The notes: a model not told the origin generated them from the letters alone. DNA of 64,000 nucleotides from Saccharopolyspora rectivirgula DSM 43747 (GCF_000497205.1 NZ_AYJW01000005.1:1-64000); one strand, 5' to 3'. Shown: positions 36,611 through 45,815, counted from the first letter of the stretch. Made by a program: numbers and translations.

Positions 36611-38575
36611 CTAGAAAGCTGTGACGTGGATCGTGCTCCCGGGCTCGACCTTGCTTCCGGGCAGCGGCAACTGCCCCAGCACCACCGCACGGGGACGCTG
36701 CCACGGCGACCGCACGTCGAGGTTCAACCCCAGCTGCGCGGCCAGCTGCTGCGCCTGGTCCACCTGCTGTCCGGTGAAGTTGGGAACCGTCACCGCGTTG
36801 GACACCACCACGCCTATGCGGGGGCGTCCCGCCAGGCGCACCTCGGTCCCGGCAGCGGGATCCGTGCGGATCACGTGTCCGGCCTCGATGTCGGAGTCGA
36901 ACTCCTGGGCGGCTTCGAACGGTTCGAAGCCCGCATCGCGCAGCGTGGCGAACGCCGATTCCAGATCCATCCCGCGCACGTCCGGCACCTGCACCGGAGG
37001 AGCACCTTTGCTGACGATCAAGGTCACCTCGGAGCTGACGTCCAGCCTGGTGCCGGGCGCCGGGTCGACCCCGATCACCCTGCCTTCGGGCACCGTGCTG
37101 TGGTACTGGTTGGCGCTCTCGTCCAGGCGCGGTTGCAGCTTGGCGTTGCGGATCTTCGCTTCCGCCTCCGCCACCGTGCTCCCCGGAGCGATCTCGGGCA
37201 CCTGCGGTTTGCCGAGGGAGACCACCAGCTCGACCTCGCGTCCCTGCGCGAGCCGGGATCCCTCCTCCGGGGAAGAGCTGATGACCACGCCCTCCGGAAC
37301 CGAGTTGTCGTACTCCTGCGTGATCTTCGGGGTGAGCCCGACTTCGTTCAGCGCTTGTCGGGCTTCGGCTTCCGGCTTGCCGGTCACCGGCGGAACCGTC
37401 ACCGTCTCGGCGGAGCCGAACCAGTAGGCCACTCCACCGATGAGCGCGGCGAGGGCCAGCACCGCGATCGCCCACAGAACGCCGGGGCGGCGCTTGCGGG
37501 CGGGCTGCTTGGCCGCGGGCTCGCGCACCGCCGGGAACTCCTCGGTGCGATCGTCTTCCCCAGCGGGGCGGGCGAGCGCCCGGGTCCCCTGGGGGCCGGC
37601 GGGTTCGGCGGCTGCGGACAGCTGTTGGGTCGACGGGGCGTCGTCCTGCGGCAGCTGGACCGTGCGTTCGGCGCTGGCCACGGCCTCGACGGGAACGACC
37701 GGGATGTCCAGCTGCTCCCGGAGCTCGCGCAGTTTGGCGAGCATGGCCTCGGCGTTCTGCGGGCGAGCCGCGGAGTCCCGCCGGGTGGCCTGGAGGACCA
37801 GTTCGTCGACCTCGGGCGGGAGGTCGGGAACCTCCCGACTCGGCGGCGGAACGTCGTCGTTGACGTGCCGGTAAGCGACCGAGAGCGCGGTGTCGCCGAC
37901 GTACGGCGGGGTGCCGGTCAGCAGTTCGTAGAGCACGATGCCGGCCGCGTACACGTCCGTGCTGGGGTCGGCCGCGCCGGTGGTGACCTGCTCCGGGGCC
38001 AGGTAGGCGACCGTGCCGAGGATGATGCTGCCGCTCGTCGTCCCGGCGGAGGCGGCGGCGCGGACCAGTCCGAAGTCGGCGACCTTCACCGAGCCGTCGT
38101 TGCCGATGAGCACGTTCTCCGGCTTGACGTCCCGGTGCACCATCCCGGCTTGGTGGGCGGCGGACAGGGCGGAGAGCACCGGCTCCATGACGCTCAGCGC
38201 CAGCGGCAGGGGAAGCCGCCCGTGCTCGTGCAGCAGGTCCCGCAGGGTGCACCCCTCCACCAGCTGCATCGTCAGGAAGACCAGATCTCCGTCGGGCGAC
38301 CGGTCCACTCCCTGGTCGTAGACCGCGACGATGTTCGGGTGGTACAGCTGGGCCGCGGCGCGGGCCTCTCGTTCGAACCGTTGCACGAACGAGCGGTCGC
38401 CGCTGTACTGGTCGTCCATGACCTTGATCGCGACCGGTCGATCCAGTCGCGTGTCCAGACCGCGGTAGACAGCTGACATCCCGCCGCGGGCGATGAGGGA
38501 GTCGACCCGGTACCGGCGCTCGAGCGTGCTGCCGACTAGGCTCGCTCCGCGCCCGGATCGTGTACTAGGAGTCAT
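36611..38575 (-). CDS. pknL: Serine/threonine protein kinase with four PASTA repeats (pknL position)
   Basis: 654-residue receptor kinase. Cytoplasmic kinase domain (about 20-285) with K51 (VAIKVMD), HRDVKPEN (D149) and DFG (167-169). A linker rich in Ala/Pro/Glu (290-362), one membrane helix (366-386), then four extracellular PASTA repeats to the C-terminus that should sense muropeptides. By synteny it is PknL (Rv2176), but M. tuberculosis PknL has no PASTA repeats; the architecture resembles PknB/Stk1. ATG 38575 with GGCGG upstream. Confidence 0.9.
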   Translation of the reverse strand: MTPSTRSGRGASLVGSTLERRYRVDSLIARGGMSAVYRGLDTRLDRPVAIKVMDDQYSGDRSFVQRFEREARAAAQLYHPNIVAVYDQGVDRSPDGDLVFLTMQLVEGCTLRDLLHEHGRLPLPLALSVMEPVLSALSAAHQAGMVHRDVKPENVLIGNDGSVKVADFGLVRAAASAGTTSGSIILGTVAYLAPEQVTTGAADPSTDVYAAGIVLYELLTGTPPYVGDTALSVAYRHVNDDVPPPSREVPDLPPEVDELVLQATRRDSAARPQNAEAMLAKLRELREQLDIPVVPVEAVASAERTVQLPQDDAPSTQQLSAAAEPAGPQGTRALARPAGEDDRTEEFPAVREPAAKQPARKRRPGVLWAIAVLALAALIGGVAYWFGSAETVTVPPVTGKPEAEARQALNEVGLTPKITQEYDNSVPEGVVISSSPEEGSRLAQGREVELVVSLGKPQVPEIAPGSTVAEAEAKIRNAKLQPRLDESANQYHSTVPEGRVIGVDPAPGTRLDVSSEVTLIVSKGAPPVQVPDVRGMDLESAFATLRDAGFEPFEAAQEFDSDIEAGHVIRTDPAAGTEVRLAGRPRIGVVVSNAVTVPNFTGQQVDQAQQLAAQLGLNLDVRSPWQRPRAVVLGQLPLPGSKVEPGSTIHVTAF

Positions 38576-38775
38576 GTTCCGCCAACTGCCGGGTACTGAA
38601 TTCCAGTCCGATTGTTGCAGGTATACCCCCGCTCCTGCGGGGACGCCTCGGAAACCAGGAGGCTGTGGCCCGCACCGCGATGATCGCAAGTGGTCCGGTG
38701 GCCGCTCCAGCTCAACTCACAGTTAACCCGTCCGGTGCAAAGCGAGGCTGTGGGGCGTATGGCATCGTGTGCACT

Positions 38776-39141
38776 GTGAGTGCTATCCCTGCAGCCCCGG
38801 ATGTGCTCGCTCCAGATGTGGAGGTCCTTCCGCTGCCCGATGTTGCGGAAAGGCTCGGGCAGCCGATCACCCGGGTGCACCAGCTCATTCGCGAAGGACA
38901 AGTGGTAGCTGTGCGCCGGGATGGCGTGCTTGGGATTCCTGCGCCGTTTTTGACCGACGCAGGTGTGGTCAAAGGACTTCCCGGGACCATCACGCTGCTC
39001 CGGGACGCCCGCTACCAGGACGACGAAATCCTGCGCTGGCTGTTCACCCCGGACGACTCCCTGCCGGGTACCCCGATCGACGCGCTGCGGGGCAACCGCG
39101 GCCGGGAGGTGAAGCGGCGGGCCCAGGCGATGGGGTTCTAG
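38776..39141 (+). CDS. Rv2175c-like DNA-binding protein, probable kinase substrate
   Basis: 121-residue winged-helix protein. LPLPDVAERLGQPITRVHQLIREGQ is the helix-turn-helix and the C-terminal half contains DARYQDDEILRWLFTPDDSLPGTPIDAL. In M. tuberculosis Rv2175c binds DNA and is phosphorylated by the neighbouring PknL; the divergent arrangement is conserved here. GTG 38776 is my best start (GTG 38767 is also possible); no Shine-Dalgarno. Its TAG stop lies inside the same CTAG that ends the convergent crtI-like gene. Confidence 0.85.
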   Translation: MSAIPAAPDVLAPDVEVLPLPDVAERLGQPITRVHQLIREGQVVAVRRDGVLGIPAPFLTDAGVVKGLPGTITLLRDARYQDDEILRWLFTPDDSLPGTPIDALRGNRGREVKRRAQAMGF

Positions 39142-40607
39142 GCCCGGCCGGTCACCCGCTGGGCGGCGAGCTTGCCGGAGAGCAGCACCGGCGGCACGCC
39201 CACTCCGGGAGTGGTTCCCGAACCGGCCAGCACGGCGTTGGCCAAGCCGCGGACCATGTTCCCCGGCCGGAACGGACCGGTCTGGGTGAACGTGTGCGCG
39301 GCTGAGAAGGGGGTTCCGACGGCGTGCCCTTGGGCTGCCCAGTCGAGCGGGGTGACAGCGTGCAGCAGCTCGACGTCCTCAGCGGTTGCGGGGAAACCGC
39401 GATCGCTGAGGACGGTCAACAGCTCCTCGCAGTACGCCGGTCCGATCCGCTTCCAGTCGATCCGGCCGACCTCCAGGTTCGGGCAGGGAGCCAGCACGTA
39501 GTGCAATTGCCGCCCGTTCGGCGCGAGTTCCGGGTCGGACGCCGTGGGACGGGTCACCAGCAGTGACGGGTCCGACATCAGTCGGCCGCGGTGGATGATC
39601 TCGTCGAAGGTCCTCCGCCACGACTGCCCGAAGCTGATCGTGTGGTGGGCGTCGGTCCAGCCGTGGGTGCTGGCGGCGTGCAGCACCACCGCGGACGGTG
39701 CCCAGCGCACCCGGCGGCGCCGGCGGACGCCCAGCAGCCGGTCGGCGACCGGCAAGTCCGCGGTGATCACCACCGCGTCAGCGGCGATGCGCTCCCCGGT
39801 CGAGGTGTGCACGGCGGTGATCCGGTCGCCCGTCCGCTCCAAGCGGCGGACCTCGCTGCTGTACTGGAACTTGACGCCGGCGTTCGCAGCCACCTCGGCC
39901 AGCGCGCTCGGCACCGCGTGCATCCCGCCCTTGGGGAACCAGACCCCGTGCACGGTGTCCATGTAGGAGATGACCCCGTACAACGCCAGCGCCCGCGCCG
40001 GGTCCAGCCCCGCGTACAGCGCTTGGAACGAGAACACCCGGCGCAGCCGCTCGTCGGAGATGAACCGCCGGATGGCCGTGTCGAGCCGGCCGAACCCGCC
40101 CAGCGCGGTGAGCTGGAGCAGCTCCGGGCGCACCAGGTCCAGCGGGGAGTCGAAGTTGGCGTCGATGAAGCGCTGCTCTTCCACTCGGTAGAGCTGGGTG
40201 AGCCACCGGCGCAGCCGGCGGTAGCCCGCGGCTTCGCCCGGGCCGGCGAACCGGCGGATCTCCGCTTCCATGGCGGCTCCGTCGGTGTGCACGTCCAGCA
40301 CCGAACCATCGGCGAAGTGGGCGCGGTAGGCCGGGTGCAGCGGCACGAGCTCCAGGTGGTCGCGCATGCTCGCACCCACGGCGGCCATCGCTTCCTCGAC
40401 GTACTCGGGCATGGTCAGCACCGTCGGCCCGGTGTCGATCAGATGCCCGCGGCGGGCCAGCCTCCCGGCCCGGCCGCCGGGGGAGTCCTCCCGCTCCACG
40501 ACGGTGACCTCTCGGCCTGCTCCGGCCAGGTGCAGTGCGGCGGAGAGGCCGGCCAGCCCAGCGCCGACGACCACCACGTGATCGGTGGGTCCGGTGACGG
40601 TGCGCAT
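39138..40607 (-). CDS. crtI: Phytoene desaturase-family FAD oxidoreductase (CrtI-like)
   Basis: 489-residue carotenoid desaturase/isomerase-type flavoprotein. N-terminal FAD Rossmann motif VVGAGLAGLSAALHLAG and EREDSPGGRAG; C-terminal CrtI signature NMVRGLANAVLAGSGTTPGVGVPP. It overlaps the stop of the prenyl synthase gene by one base (TGATG), so the pair is coupled. No phytoene synthase (crtB) is in the window, so either crtB lies elsewhere or the true substrate is another polyprenyl compound. Confidence 0.85.
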   Translation of the reverse strand: MRTVTGPTDHVVVVGAGLAGLSAALHLAGAGREVTVVEREDSPGGRAGRLARRGHLIDTGPTVLTMPEYVEEAMAAVGASMRDHLELVPLHPAYRAHFADGSVLDVHTDGAAMEAEIRRFAGPGEAAGYRRLRRWLTQLYRVEEQRFIDANFDSPLDLVRPELLQLTALGGFGRLDTAIRRFISDERLRRVFSFQALYAGLDPARALALYGVISYMDTVHGVWFPKGGMHAVPSALAEVAANAGVKFQYSSEVRRLERTGDRITAVHTSTGERIAADAVVITADLPVADRLLGVRRRRRVRWAPSAVVLHAASTHGWTDAHHTISFGQSWRRTFDEIIHRGRLMSDPSLLVTRPTASDPELAPNGRQLHYVLAPCPNLEVGRIDWKRIGPAYCEELLTVLSDRGFPATAEDVELLHAVTPLDWAAQGHAVGTPFSAAHTFTQTGPFRPGNMVRGLANAVLAGSGTTPGVGVPPVLLSGKLAAQRVTGRA

Positions 40608-41734
40608 CAGTAGCTGCGGTCGGTGACGGCGACGGCGAGTTCGGCGAGCCGCGAGGCGGCCGGTTCGGCGAGGCTCGCCGAGTGCAGCGCCATCATCGCC
40701 GACCCGGTCAACTCGGTGATCCGCTTCTCCACAGCGGTCACCGCCCCGAGCTCGGTCAGCAGTTCGCGGGCCTGCTCCACGTGCTCCTCCTCCAGCTGCG
40801 GATTGCCGAGCATGTTCCGCAGCATCTCCAAGGACCGGCTGTCGTGCTGGTCGCGGGCGCACTCGAAGGCCTCCGCGATCAGCACCGTGCGCTTGCCCTC
40901 GCGCAGGTCGTCCCCCGCCGGTTTGCCGGTGACCACCGGGTCGCCGAACACCCCGAGCAGATCGTCCCGGAGCTGGAAGGCCACCCCGATGTCGGAGCCG
41001 AACCGGCGCAGCGCGGTGATCGTCTCCGGGTCGGCCCCGGCGATTTCCGCGCCGAGCTCCAGCGGCCGCTGGACCGTGTAGGAGGCGGACTTCAGCTCGC
41101 AGACCCGCAGCGCGGCCTGACGGGTGTCGTCCTGGCGGTACTGGCCGAGGATGTCCAAGTACTGCCCGGCGAGCACCTCGGTGCGCATCGCCCGCCACGG
41201 CCGCAGGGCCCGGGCGAGCGCGGCAGGGCTCAGCCCGGCCGAGTGGAACAGGTCATCGGCCCAGGACAGGGCCAGGTCGCCGAGCAGCACCGCGGCTGCC
41301 ATGCCGAACTGCCTACTGTTGCCGCTGTAGCCGGCAGCCCGGTGCAGCTGCTCGAACTTCCGGTGCACCGTCGGGTTGCCGCGCCGGGTGTCGGACTCGT
41401 CGATGAGGTCGTCGTGCACGAGCGCACAGGCCTGCAGCAGTTCCAGTGCGCTGGCGGCCCGCAGCGTCGCCTGCGCTTCCGGGCCGTGATCGGCACCACC
41501 GGCGGCGCGCCAGCCCCACCAGGCGAAGGTGGGCCGGAGTCGTTTGCCGCCGCCCAGCACGAAGTCGGTGAGTTCGGTGACCGCTGCGGCGAACGCCGGA
41601 TCGAGCTCGGCGGTGTCGGCTCGTCGGGTTTGCAGGTACTCGGTCAGGACGCGCTGCACCTGACCTGGGAGATCGGCTTCCACGAGGGGGTCCTTGTCGG
41701 CGACGTCGTTGGTTGCCAAATCAGTAACGGGCAC
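40607..41734 (-). CDS. Polyprenyl (geranylgeranyl) diphosphate synthase, IdsA type
   Basis: 375-residue trans-prenyltransferase. First Asp-rich motif DDLIDESD (D108, D109, D112), GGKRLRP and the second motif LRDDLLGVFGD are present. Rv2173 (idsA2) occupies this place in mycobacteria. Chain length (C20 likely) is inferred. GTG 41734 with GGAGG eight to nine bases upstream. Upstream partner of the CrtI-like gene and divergent from metF. Confidence 0.9.
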   Translation of the reverse strand: MPVTDLATNDVADKDPLVEADLPGQVQRVLTEYLQTRRADTAELDPAFAAAVTELTDFVLGGGKRLRPTFAWWGWRAAGGADHGPEAQATLRAASALELLQACALVHDDLIDESDTRRGNPTVHRKFEQLHRAAGYSGNSRQFGMAAAVLLGDLALSWADDLFHSAGLSPAALARALRPWRAMRTEVLAGQYLDILGQYRQDDTRQAALRVCELKSASYTVQRPLELGAEIAGADPETITALRRFGSDIGVAFQLRDDLLGVFGDPVVTGKPAGDDLREGKRTVLIAEAFECARDQHDSRSLEMLRNMLGNPQLEEEHVEQARELLTELGAVTAVEKRITELTGSAMMALHSASLAEPAASRLAELAVAVTDRSY

Positions 41735-41830
41735 GTCTCCATCCTCCGCGATGGAGTTTCGGCGCGAAGCGCGGGTCTGGCCCTGCTGTCCCAGCAGTTG
41801 GACCGGATTCGATGCGGAGCGGTGGTTGCC

Positions 41831-41836
41831 TATTCT
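41831..41836 (+). promoter_or_regulatory. -10 element of a putative leaderless promoter (metF)
   Basis: TATTCT, exactly six bases before ATG 41843; no Shine-Dalgarno. Confidence 0.55.
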
Positions 41837-41842
41837 TGGCGC

Positions 41843-42730
41843 ATGACTGCGGTGGTTGATCGGCTCAACACCGGGCGCACCAGTTTCTCGGTGGAGTTCT
41901 TCCCACCGCGCAACGAGGACGAGGAGCGGTTGCTCTGGCGAGCGGTCCGGGAGGTGGAACCGCTCGACCCGGCCTTCGTCTCGGTGACCTACGGGGCCGG
42001 CGGGTCGACCCGGGACCGCACCATCCGCACGACCGGGCGAATTGCGAACGAAACCACGCTCACCCCGATGGCGCACCTGACCGCGGTGAACCACTCGGTG
42101 GCCGAGCTGCGCAACGTCATCGGCTGGTACGCGGCTTCGGGAGTGCGCAACATCCTCGCGGTCCGCGGCGATCCCCCGGGAGACCCCAACGGGGAGTGGG
42201 TGCCGCACCCGCAGGGGTTGACCTACGCGGAAGAACTGGTGCGGCTCATTCGCCAGCTCGGGGACTTCTGCGTGGGAGTGGCCGCCTTCCCGCACGGGCA
42301 CCCGCGTTCGGCGGACCTGGAAGTGGACGCGGACCACGTCGCCCGCAAGATCCGGGCCGGAGCCGACTTCGCGATCGCCCAGCTGTTCCTGGAGCCCGAG
42401 CACTTCCTGCGGTTGCGGGACCGGTTGGCCAAGCGCGGCTGCGAGGTCCCGCTGCTGCCCGGGATCATGCCGATCACCACGCCGAAGGTGCTCGCCAAGT
42501 TCCAAGAACTGGCCGGGGTCCCGGTGCCGGACCGGGTCAGCGACCAGCTGCTGCCGCTGGCCGAGGACCGCGCTGCTTTCCGCGCGGCCGGGATCGAGCT
42601 GACCACGGCGCTGTGCGAACGGCTGATCTCCGAAGGCGTGCCAGGACTGCATTTCTACACCTTGAACAGATCGACGGCGACCAGGCAGGTCGTCACCCAA
42701 CTCGGACTGGCCGGGATCGCGGTGGGCTGA
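41843..42730 (+). CDS. metF: Methylenetetrahydrofolate reductase
   Basis: Reduces 5,10-methylene- to 5-methyl-tetrahydrofolate for methionine synthesis. 295 residues; conserved SFSVEFFPPRNEDEE, VSVTYGAGGSTRDRT, NILAVRGDPPGD, AQLFLE and LPGIMPITTPKVL match the MTHFR barrel. The same position in M. tuberculosis is held by Rv2172c, a MetF-like reductase. Works with mmuM at 6.5 kb in methionine recycling. Confidence 0.94.
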   Translation: MTAVVDRLNTGRTSFSVEFFPPRNEDEERLLWRAVREVEPLDPAFVSVTYGAGGSTRDRTIRTTGRIANETTLTPMAHLTAVNHSVAELRNVIGWYAASGVRNILAVRGDPPGDPNGEWVPHPQGLTYAEELVRLIRQLGDFCVGVAAFPHGHPRSADLEVDADHVARKIRAGADFAIAQLFLEPEHFLRLRDRLAKRGCEVPLLPGIMPITTPKVLAKFQELAGVPVPDRVSDQLLPLAEDRAAFRAAGIELTTALCERLISEGVPGLHFYTLNRSTATRQVVTQLGLAGIAVG

Positions 42731-42736
42731 GCGCTG

Positions 42737-43411
42737 CTACGGCTGCTGGGCACGGGCCTGCAGGTGGTGCCGCAGCGCCAGCATTCCGACCAGCACCGTC
42801 ACCGCCAGCACGGGAGCGCTGAACAGCAGCGTCCAGCCGAGCCACCCGGCCCCGGCCCGACTGGTGAACTGGTACGTCGCGAAGACCTCGCTCACCTCGC
42901 CGGGCTCCAGCGTCCAGTTCACCGTGCCGGCGCTCTCCTTGCCGTTGGTGTTGGTGATCTCCCCGGGGGCGCTGATCTCCAGCACGACCGAGGTGTCCGT
43001 GTTCGCCAGCGGCGTGAGGTCCGCTTCGCCTTCCACGGTGACCAGGGACCCGGACCGGTGGAGCTGGAACTGGAACCGGTTGTCGGTCGGGCTCAGCGCA
43101 TTGGCCAGTTGGTTGACCTCGTCGAAGGAGAGGTCTTCGAAGGACAGGTGGGAGCCCGCACGGCCGTCCTTGGTGTACGGGCGCACTCGGACCCGGTCCT
43201 CCAGGGATTCGGGAGGCTCCAGTCGGAACGGCACCTGGCCGTCCGGGGTTTGCGTGGACACCAGGACTTCGCCGGACACCGAATCATCACCCGAGATGGT
43301 CAGGGAAGCGTCGACGTGCATGCAGCCGGCGAGCAGTGCACAGATCACCATGGACACCGCGAGCAGCAGCGCTCGCCAGCGGTGTCGTGCTCGGGAAGGA
43401 TTGCCGTTCAT
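42737..43411 (-). CDS. lppM: LppM-family lipoprotein (DUF3153)
   Basis: 224-residue precursor. Signal peptide with lipobox LLAGC, an extracytoplasmic domain (MHVDASLTISGDDSVSGEV...) and a C-terminal membrane helix (about 193-214) followed by a basic tail. Rv2171 (LppM) is in the same position; LppM influences surface glycolipids and phagosome interaction in M. tuberculosis. ATG 43411 fits the signal peptide; a longer frame lacks support. Convergent with metF, 6 bases apart. Confidence 0.85.
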   Translation of the reverse strand: MNGNPSRARHRWRALLLAVSMVICALLAGCMHVDASLTISGDDSVSGEVLVSTQTPDGQVPFRLEPPESLEDRVRVRPYTKDGRAGSHLSFEDLSFDEVNQLANALSPTDNRFQFQLHRSGSLVTVEGEADLTPLANTDTSVVLEISAPGEITNTNGKESAGTVNWTLEPGEVSEVFATYQFTSRAGAGWLGWTLLFSAPVLAVTVLVGMLALRHHLQARAQQP

Positions 43412-43492
43412 CGCGGAGATATTCCCACTCCGCACCGGTTTTCGCCGGGTTGCGAAGTCTCGCCAGAGAGGTGCGCCGCGGCTGTCGCGCGA

Positions 43493-43498
43493 TAGCGT
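43493..43498 (+). promoter_or_regulatory. -10 element of a putative leaderless promoter (DUF885 gene)
   Basis: TAGCGT, seven bases before ATG 43506. Confidence 0.45.
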
Positions 43499-43505
43499 GG
43501 CCAGC

Positions 43506-45188
43506 ATGGGAGCTGACCACGAAGGTGTGCACGAGATCAGCGACCGGTTCGTCGACGAACTGGCCGAGCTCGATCCGATAGCCGCGACCTACCTGGGGGT
43601 GCCCGGGGGCGAGGACGAACTGACGGACTACTCCCCGGACGGCCACCGGGCCAGGGCCGAGCTGGCGCGCCGCGCCTTGGAAGCGGTGCGGCGGGCCGAG
43701 CCCGCTGACGAGTCCGAGCGGATCGCCCGCGCGGTGTTCGTGGAACGGGTCGGGTTGGACGTCGAACTCCACGAAGCCGGGGCGGACATGTCCTCGTTGA
43801 ACGTGATCGCCAGCCCGGTGCAGGACCTGCGCCAGGTTTTCGACCTGATGCCTGCGCAAACCCCGGAGGACTGGCAGCACATCGCCCGGCGCATGGCGGC
43901 GGTTCCGGAAGCGGTGCGCGGCTTGCGGGCCGGATTGCTCGAGGCGGCGAGGAACGGGAACGTCTCCGCGGCTCGGCAGGTCACCCGGGTGGCGGAGCAG
44001 TGCGATGCCTGGGCCGGTCGCGGGAACCGGAAGTCGTTCTTCGATTCGCTGGCCGAGCGCGCCGAAGGGGTTCCGGAACAGCTGCGCGAGGAGCTGCGGG
44101 CCGGTGCTGGCGCCGCGGCCGAAGCGTTCGGCGAGCTGGCCGACTTCCTGCGCACCGATCTGCTGCCGGTCGCTCCTGCCAAGGACGCGGTCGGGGCCGA
44201 GCGGTACCAGCTCTGGTCCCGGTACTTCACCGGAGCGCAGCTCGACCTGCAGGAAGCCTACGAGTGGGGATGGCAGGAGTTCACCAGCATCGAGGCCGAG
44301 ATGAAGGAGGTGGGCAACCGCATCAAGCCGGGGGCGACGCTGGCGGAGGCGGCTGCCGCCCTGGACTCGGACCCCCGATACCTGGTCCACGGCAAGCAGG
44401 CGTTCCAGGAGTGGATGCAGCAGCTGTCGGACCGGGCGCTGGGCGATCTGCGCGACCGGCACTTCGACATCCCGGACCCGTTGATGCGCTTGGAGTGCCT
44501 CATCGCCCCTCCCGGTGGTGGGGTCGGCGCCTACTACACCGGGCCCACCGACGACTTCTCCCGGCCTGGCCGGATGTGGTGGTCGGTTCCGGAGGACAAG
44601 GACGTCTTCCCGACTTGGCGGGAAACGTCCACTGTCTACCACGAGGGGGTGCCCGGGCATCACCTCCAGGTCGGTACCGCGGTGCACCAGGCGCAGTCGT
44701 TGAACAAGTTCCAGCGGCTGGCGTGCTTCGTCTCCGGGCACGGCGAGGGATGGGCGTTGTACGCCGAGCGGCTGATGCGGGAGCTCGGTTACTTCACCGA
44801 TGACGGCGACTTGCTCGGCATGCTCAACGACCAGCTGTTCCGCGCCGCCCGGGTGGTCGTCGACATCGGGATGCACCTGGAGCTGGAGATCCCCAAGGGC
44901 ACCGGCTTCCACGAAGGGGAGCGGTGGACACCGGAGCTGGGCCTGGAGTTCATGCTCACCCGCACGATCGCGGAACCGGCCCACGTGCGGGACGAAGTGG
45001 ACCGCTACCTGGGCTGGCCCGGCCAGGCTCCGTCGTACAAGCTGGGCGAGCGGTTGTGGCGGGCGGCCCGGGACGAGGCCAAGCAGCGCTACGGGGACGC
45101 GTTCGACGTCAAGGACTTCCACACCCGAGCGCTGCGGATGGGCCCGATGGGGCTGGACACGCTGCGCGAACAGCTGGCCCTGCTCTAG
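43506..45188 (+). CDS. DUF885 family protein, probable zinc carboxypeptidase-like
   Basis: 560-residue cytosolic protein of the DUF885 family. The metal-binding HEGVPGHHLQ motif (about residue 379) is intact, as is the downstream GHGEGWALYAERLM motif that supplies a further acidic ligand. Family members are linked to dipeptide or amide hydrolysis, but few are characterised. No signal peptide. It stands alone between lppM (divergent) and the GNAT gene (convergent). Confidence 0.85.
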   Translation: MGADHEGVHEISDRFVDELAELDPIAATYLGVPGGEDELTDYSPDGHRARAELARRALEAVRRAEPADESERIARAVFVERVGLDVELHEAGADMSSLNVIASPVQDLRQVFDLMPAQTPEDWQHIARRMAAVPEAVRGLRAGLLEAARNGNVSAARQVTRVAEQCDAWAGRGNRKSFFDSLAERAEGVPEQLREELRAGAGAAAEAFGELADFLRTDLLPVAPAKDAVGAERYQLWSRYFTGAQLDLQEAYEWGWQEFTSIEAEMKEVGNRIKPGATLAEAAAALDSDPRYLVHGKQAFQEWMQQLSDRALGDLRDRHFDIPDPLMRLECLIAPPGGGVGAYYTGPTDDFSRPGRMWWSVPEDKDVFPTWRETSTVYHEGVPGHHLQVGTAVHQAQSLNKFQRLACFVSGHGEGWALYAERLMRELGYFTDDGDLLGMLNDQLFRAARVVVDIGMHLELEIPKGTGFHEGERWTPELGLEFMLTRTIAEPAHVRDEVDRYLGWPGQAPSYKLGERLWRAARDEAKQRYGDAFDVKDFHTRALRMGPMGLDTLREQLALL

Positions 45189-45196
45189 GTTCCGGT

Positions 45197-45223
45197 GGCG
45201 GGCGCCGGTGCGCGGCGCCCGCC
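45197..45223 (+). terminator. Bidirectional terminator between DUF885 and GNAT genes
   Basis: Perfect 10-bp GGCGGGCGCC/GGCGCCCGCC repeat with a 7-nt loop, between two convergent stops. Confidence 0.7.
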
Positions 45224-45227
45224 GCTC

Positions 45228-45809
45228 TCACCGCTCCGCGGCCGGAGGGTCGAGGGGGAGGGGACGGCCCAGCACGGCGAACGGCCGAGGATCCCCGTTG
45301 AACCGGTAGTTGCGCAGCACGTCCACGAAACCCACCCGCCGGTACAGCCGCCACGCCCGGGTGGGGCCTTCCGGGGTGGACAGCAGCACTTTGCTCGCGG
45401 TCACGCCGCTGAGCAGCCGGCGCAGGATCTCCTCCCCGAGCCCGGCACCTTGGCTGGCCGGCTGGACGTGCAGTTCGGTCAGCTCGAAGTAGTCGGTGAG
45501 CCACTGCTCGGTCTTCTGCTGGTCGGGCAGCAGACCGCGGCGGACTTGTTCGTGCCACCACTGGCCCGGCGCGCCCAGGTACCCGTACCCGATGCCGATC
45601 AGCTCGTCCTGGTCGTTGAAGGCGCCGATGCAGCGCCAGCCCTCGCGGAGCCGGTGGGCGAGCCACATCGGGGCGCGCTGCTGCGCGGTGGAGGGCGGGT
45701 ACTTCATGGCCGTCACGTAGATCTGCAGGGCCTCGTCCAGCCGATTCCGGAACTGATCGGCGGTCAGTTCGGCGATTCGTTTGCAGCGGGGTGATGGCGC
45801 AGCGGTCAC
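45228..45809 (-). CDS. GNAT-family N-acetyltransferase (Rv2170-like)
   Basis: 193-residue acetyltransferase. Acetyl-CoA loop region is TELHVQPASQGAGLGEEILRRLL (motif A, Q/RxxGxG as QGAGLG), followed by LLSTPEGPTRAWRLYRRVGFVDV (motif B). Rv2170, in the same syntenic place, has been reported as a protein lysine acetyltransferase; the substrate here is unknown. GTG 45809 is fixed by TACTGT six bases upstream with no Shine-Dalgarno; a longer reading to 45893 is rejected. Confidence 0.85.
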   Translation of the reverse strand: MTAAPSPRCKRIAELTADQFRNRLDEALQIYVTAMKYPPSTAQQRAPMWLAHRLREGWRCIGAFNDQDELIGIGYGYLGAPGQWWHEQVRRGLLPDQQKTEQWLTDYFELTELHVQPASQGAGLGEEILRRLLSGVTASKVLLSTPEGPTRAWRLYRRVGFVDVLRNYRFNGDPRPFAVLGRPLPLDPPAAER

Positions 45810-45815
45810 GTGCTG

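Noticed and set aside
39138-41734. Carotenoid biosynthetic gene cluster
   Set aside because: Only a prenyl synthase and a CrtI-like gene are present; neighbours are unrelated, so I call an operon, not a cluster.
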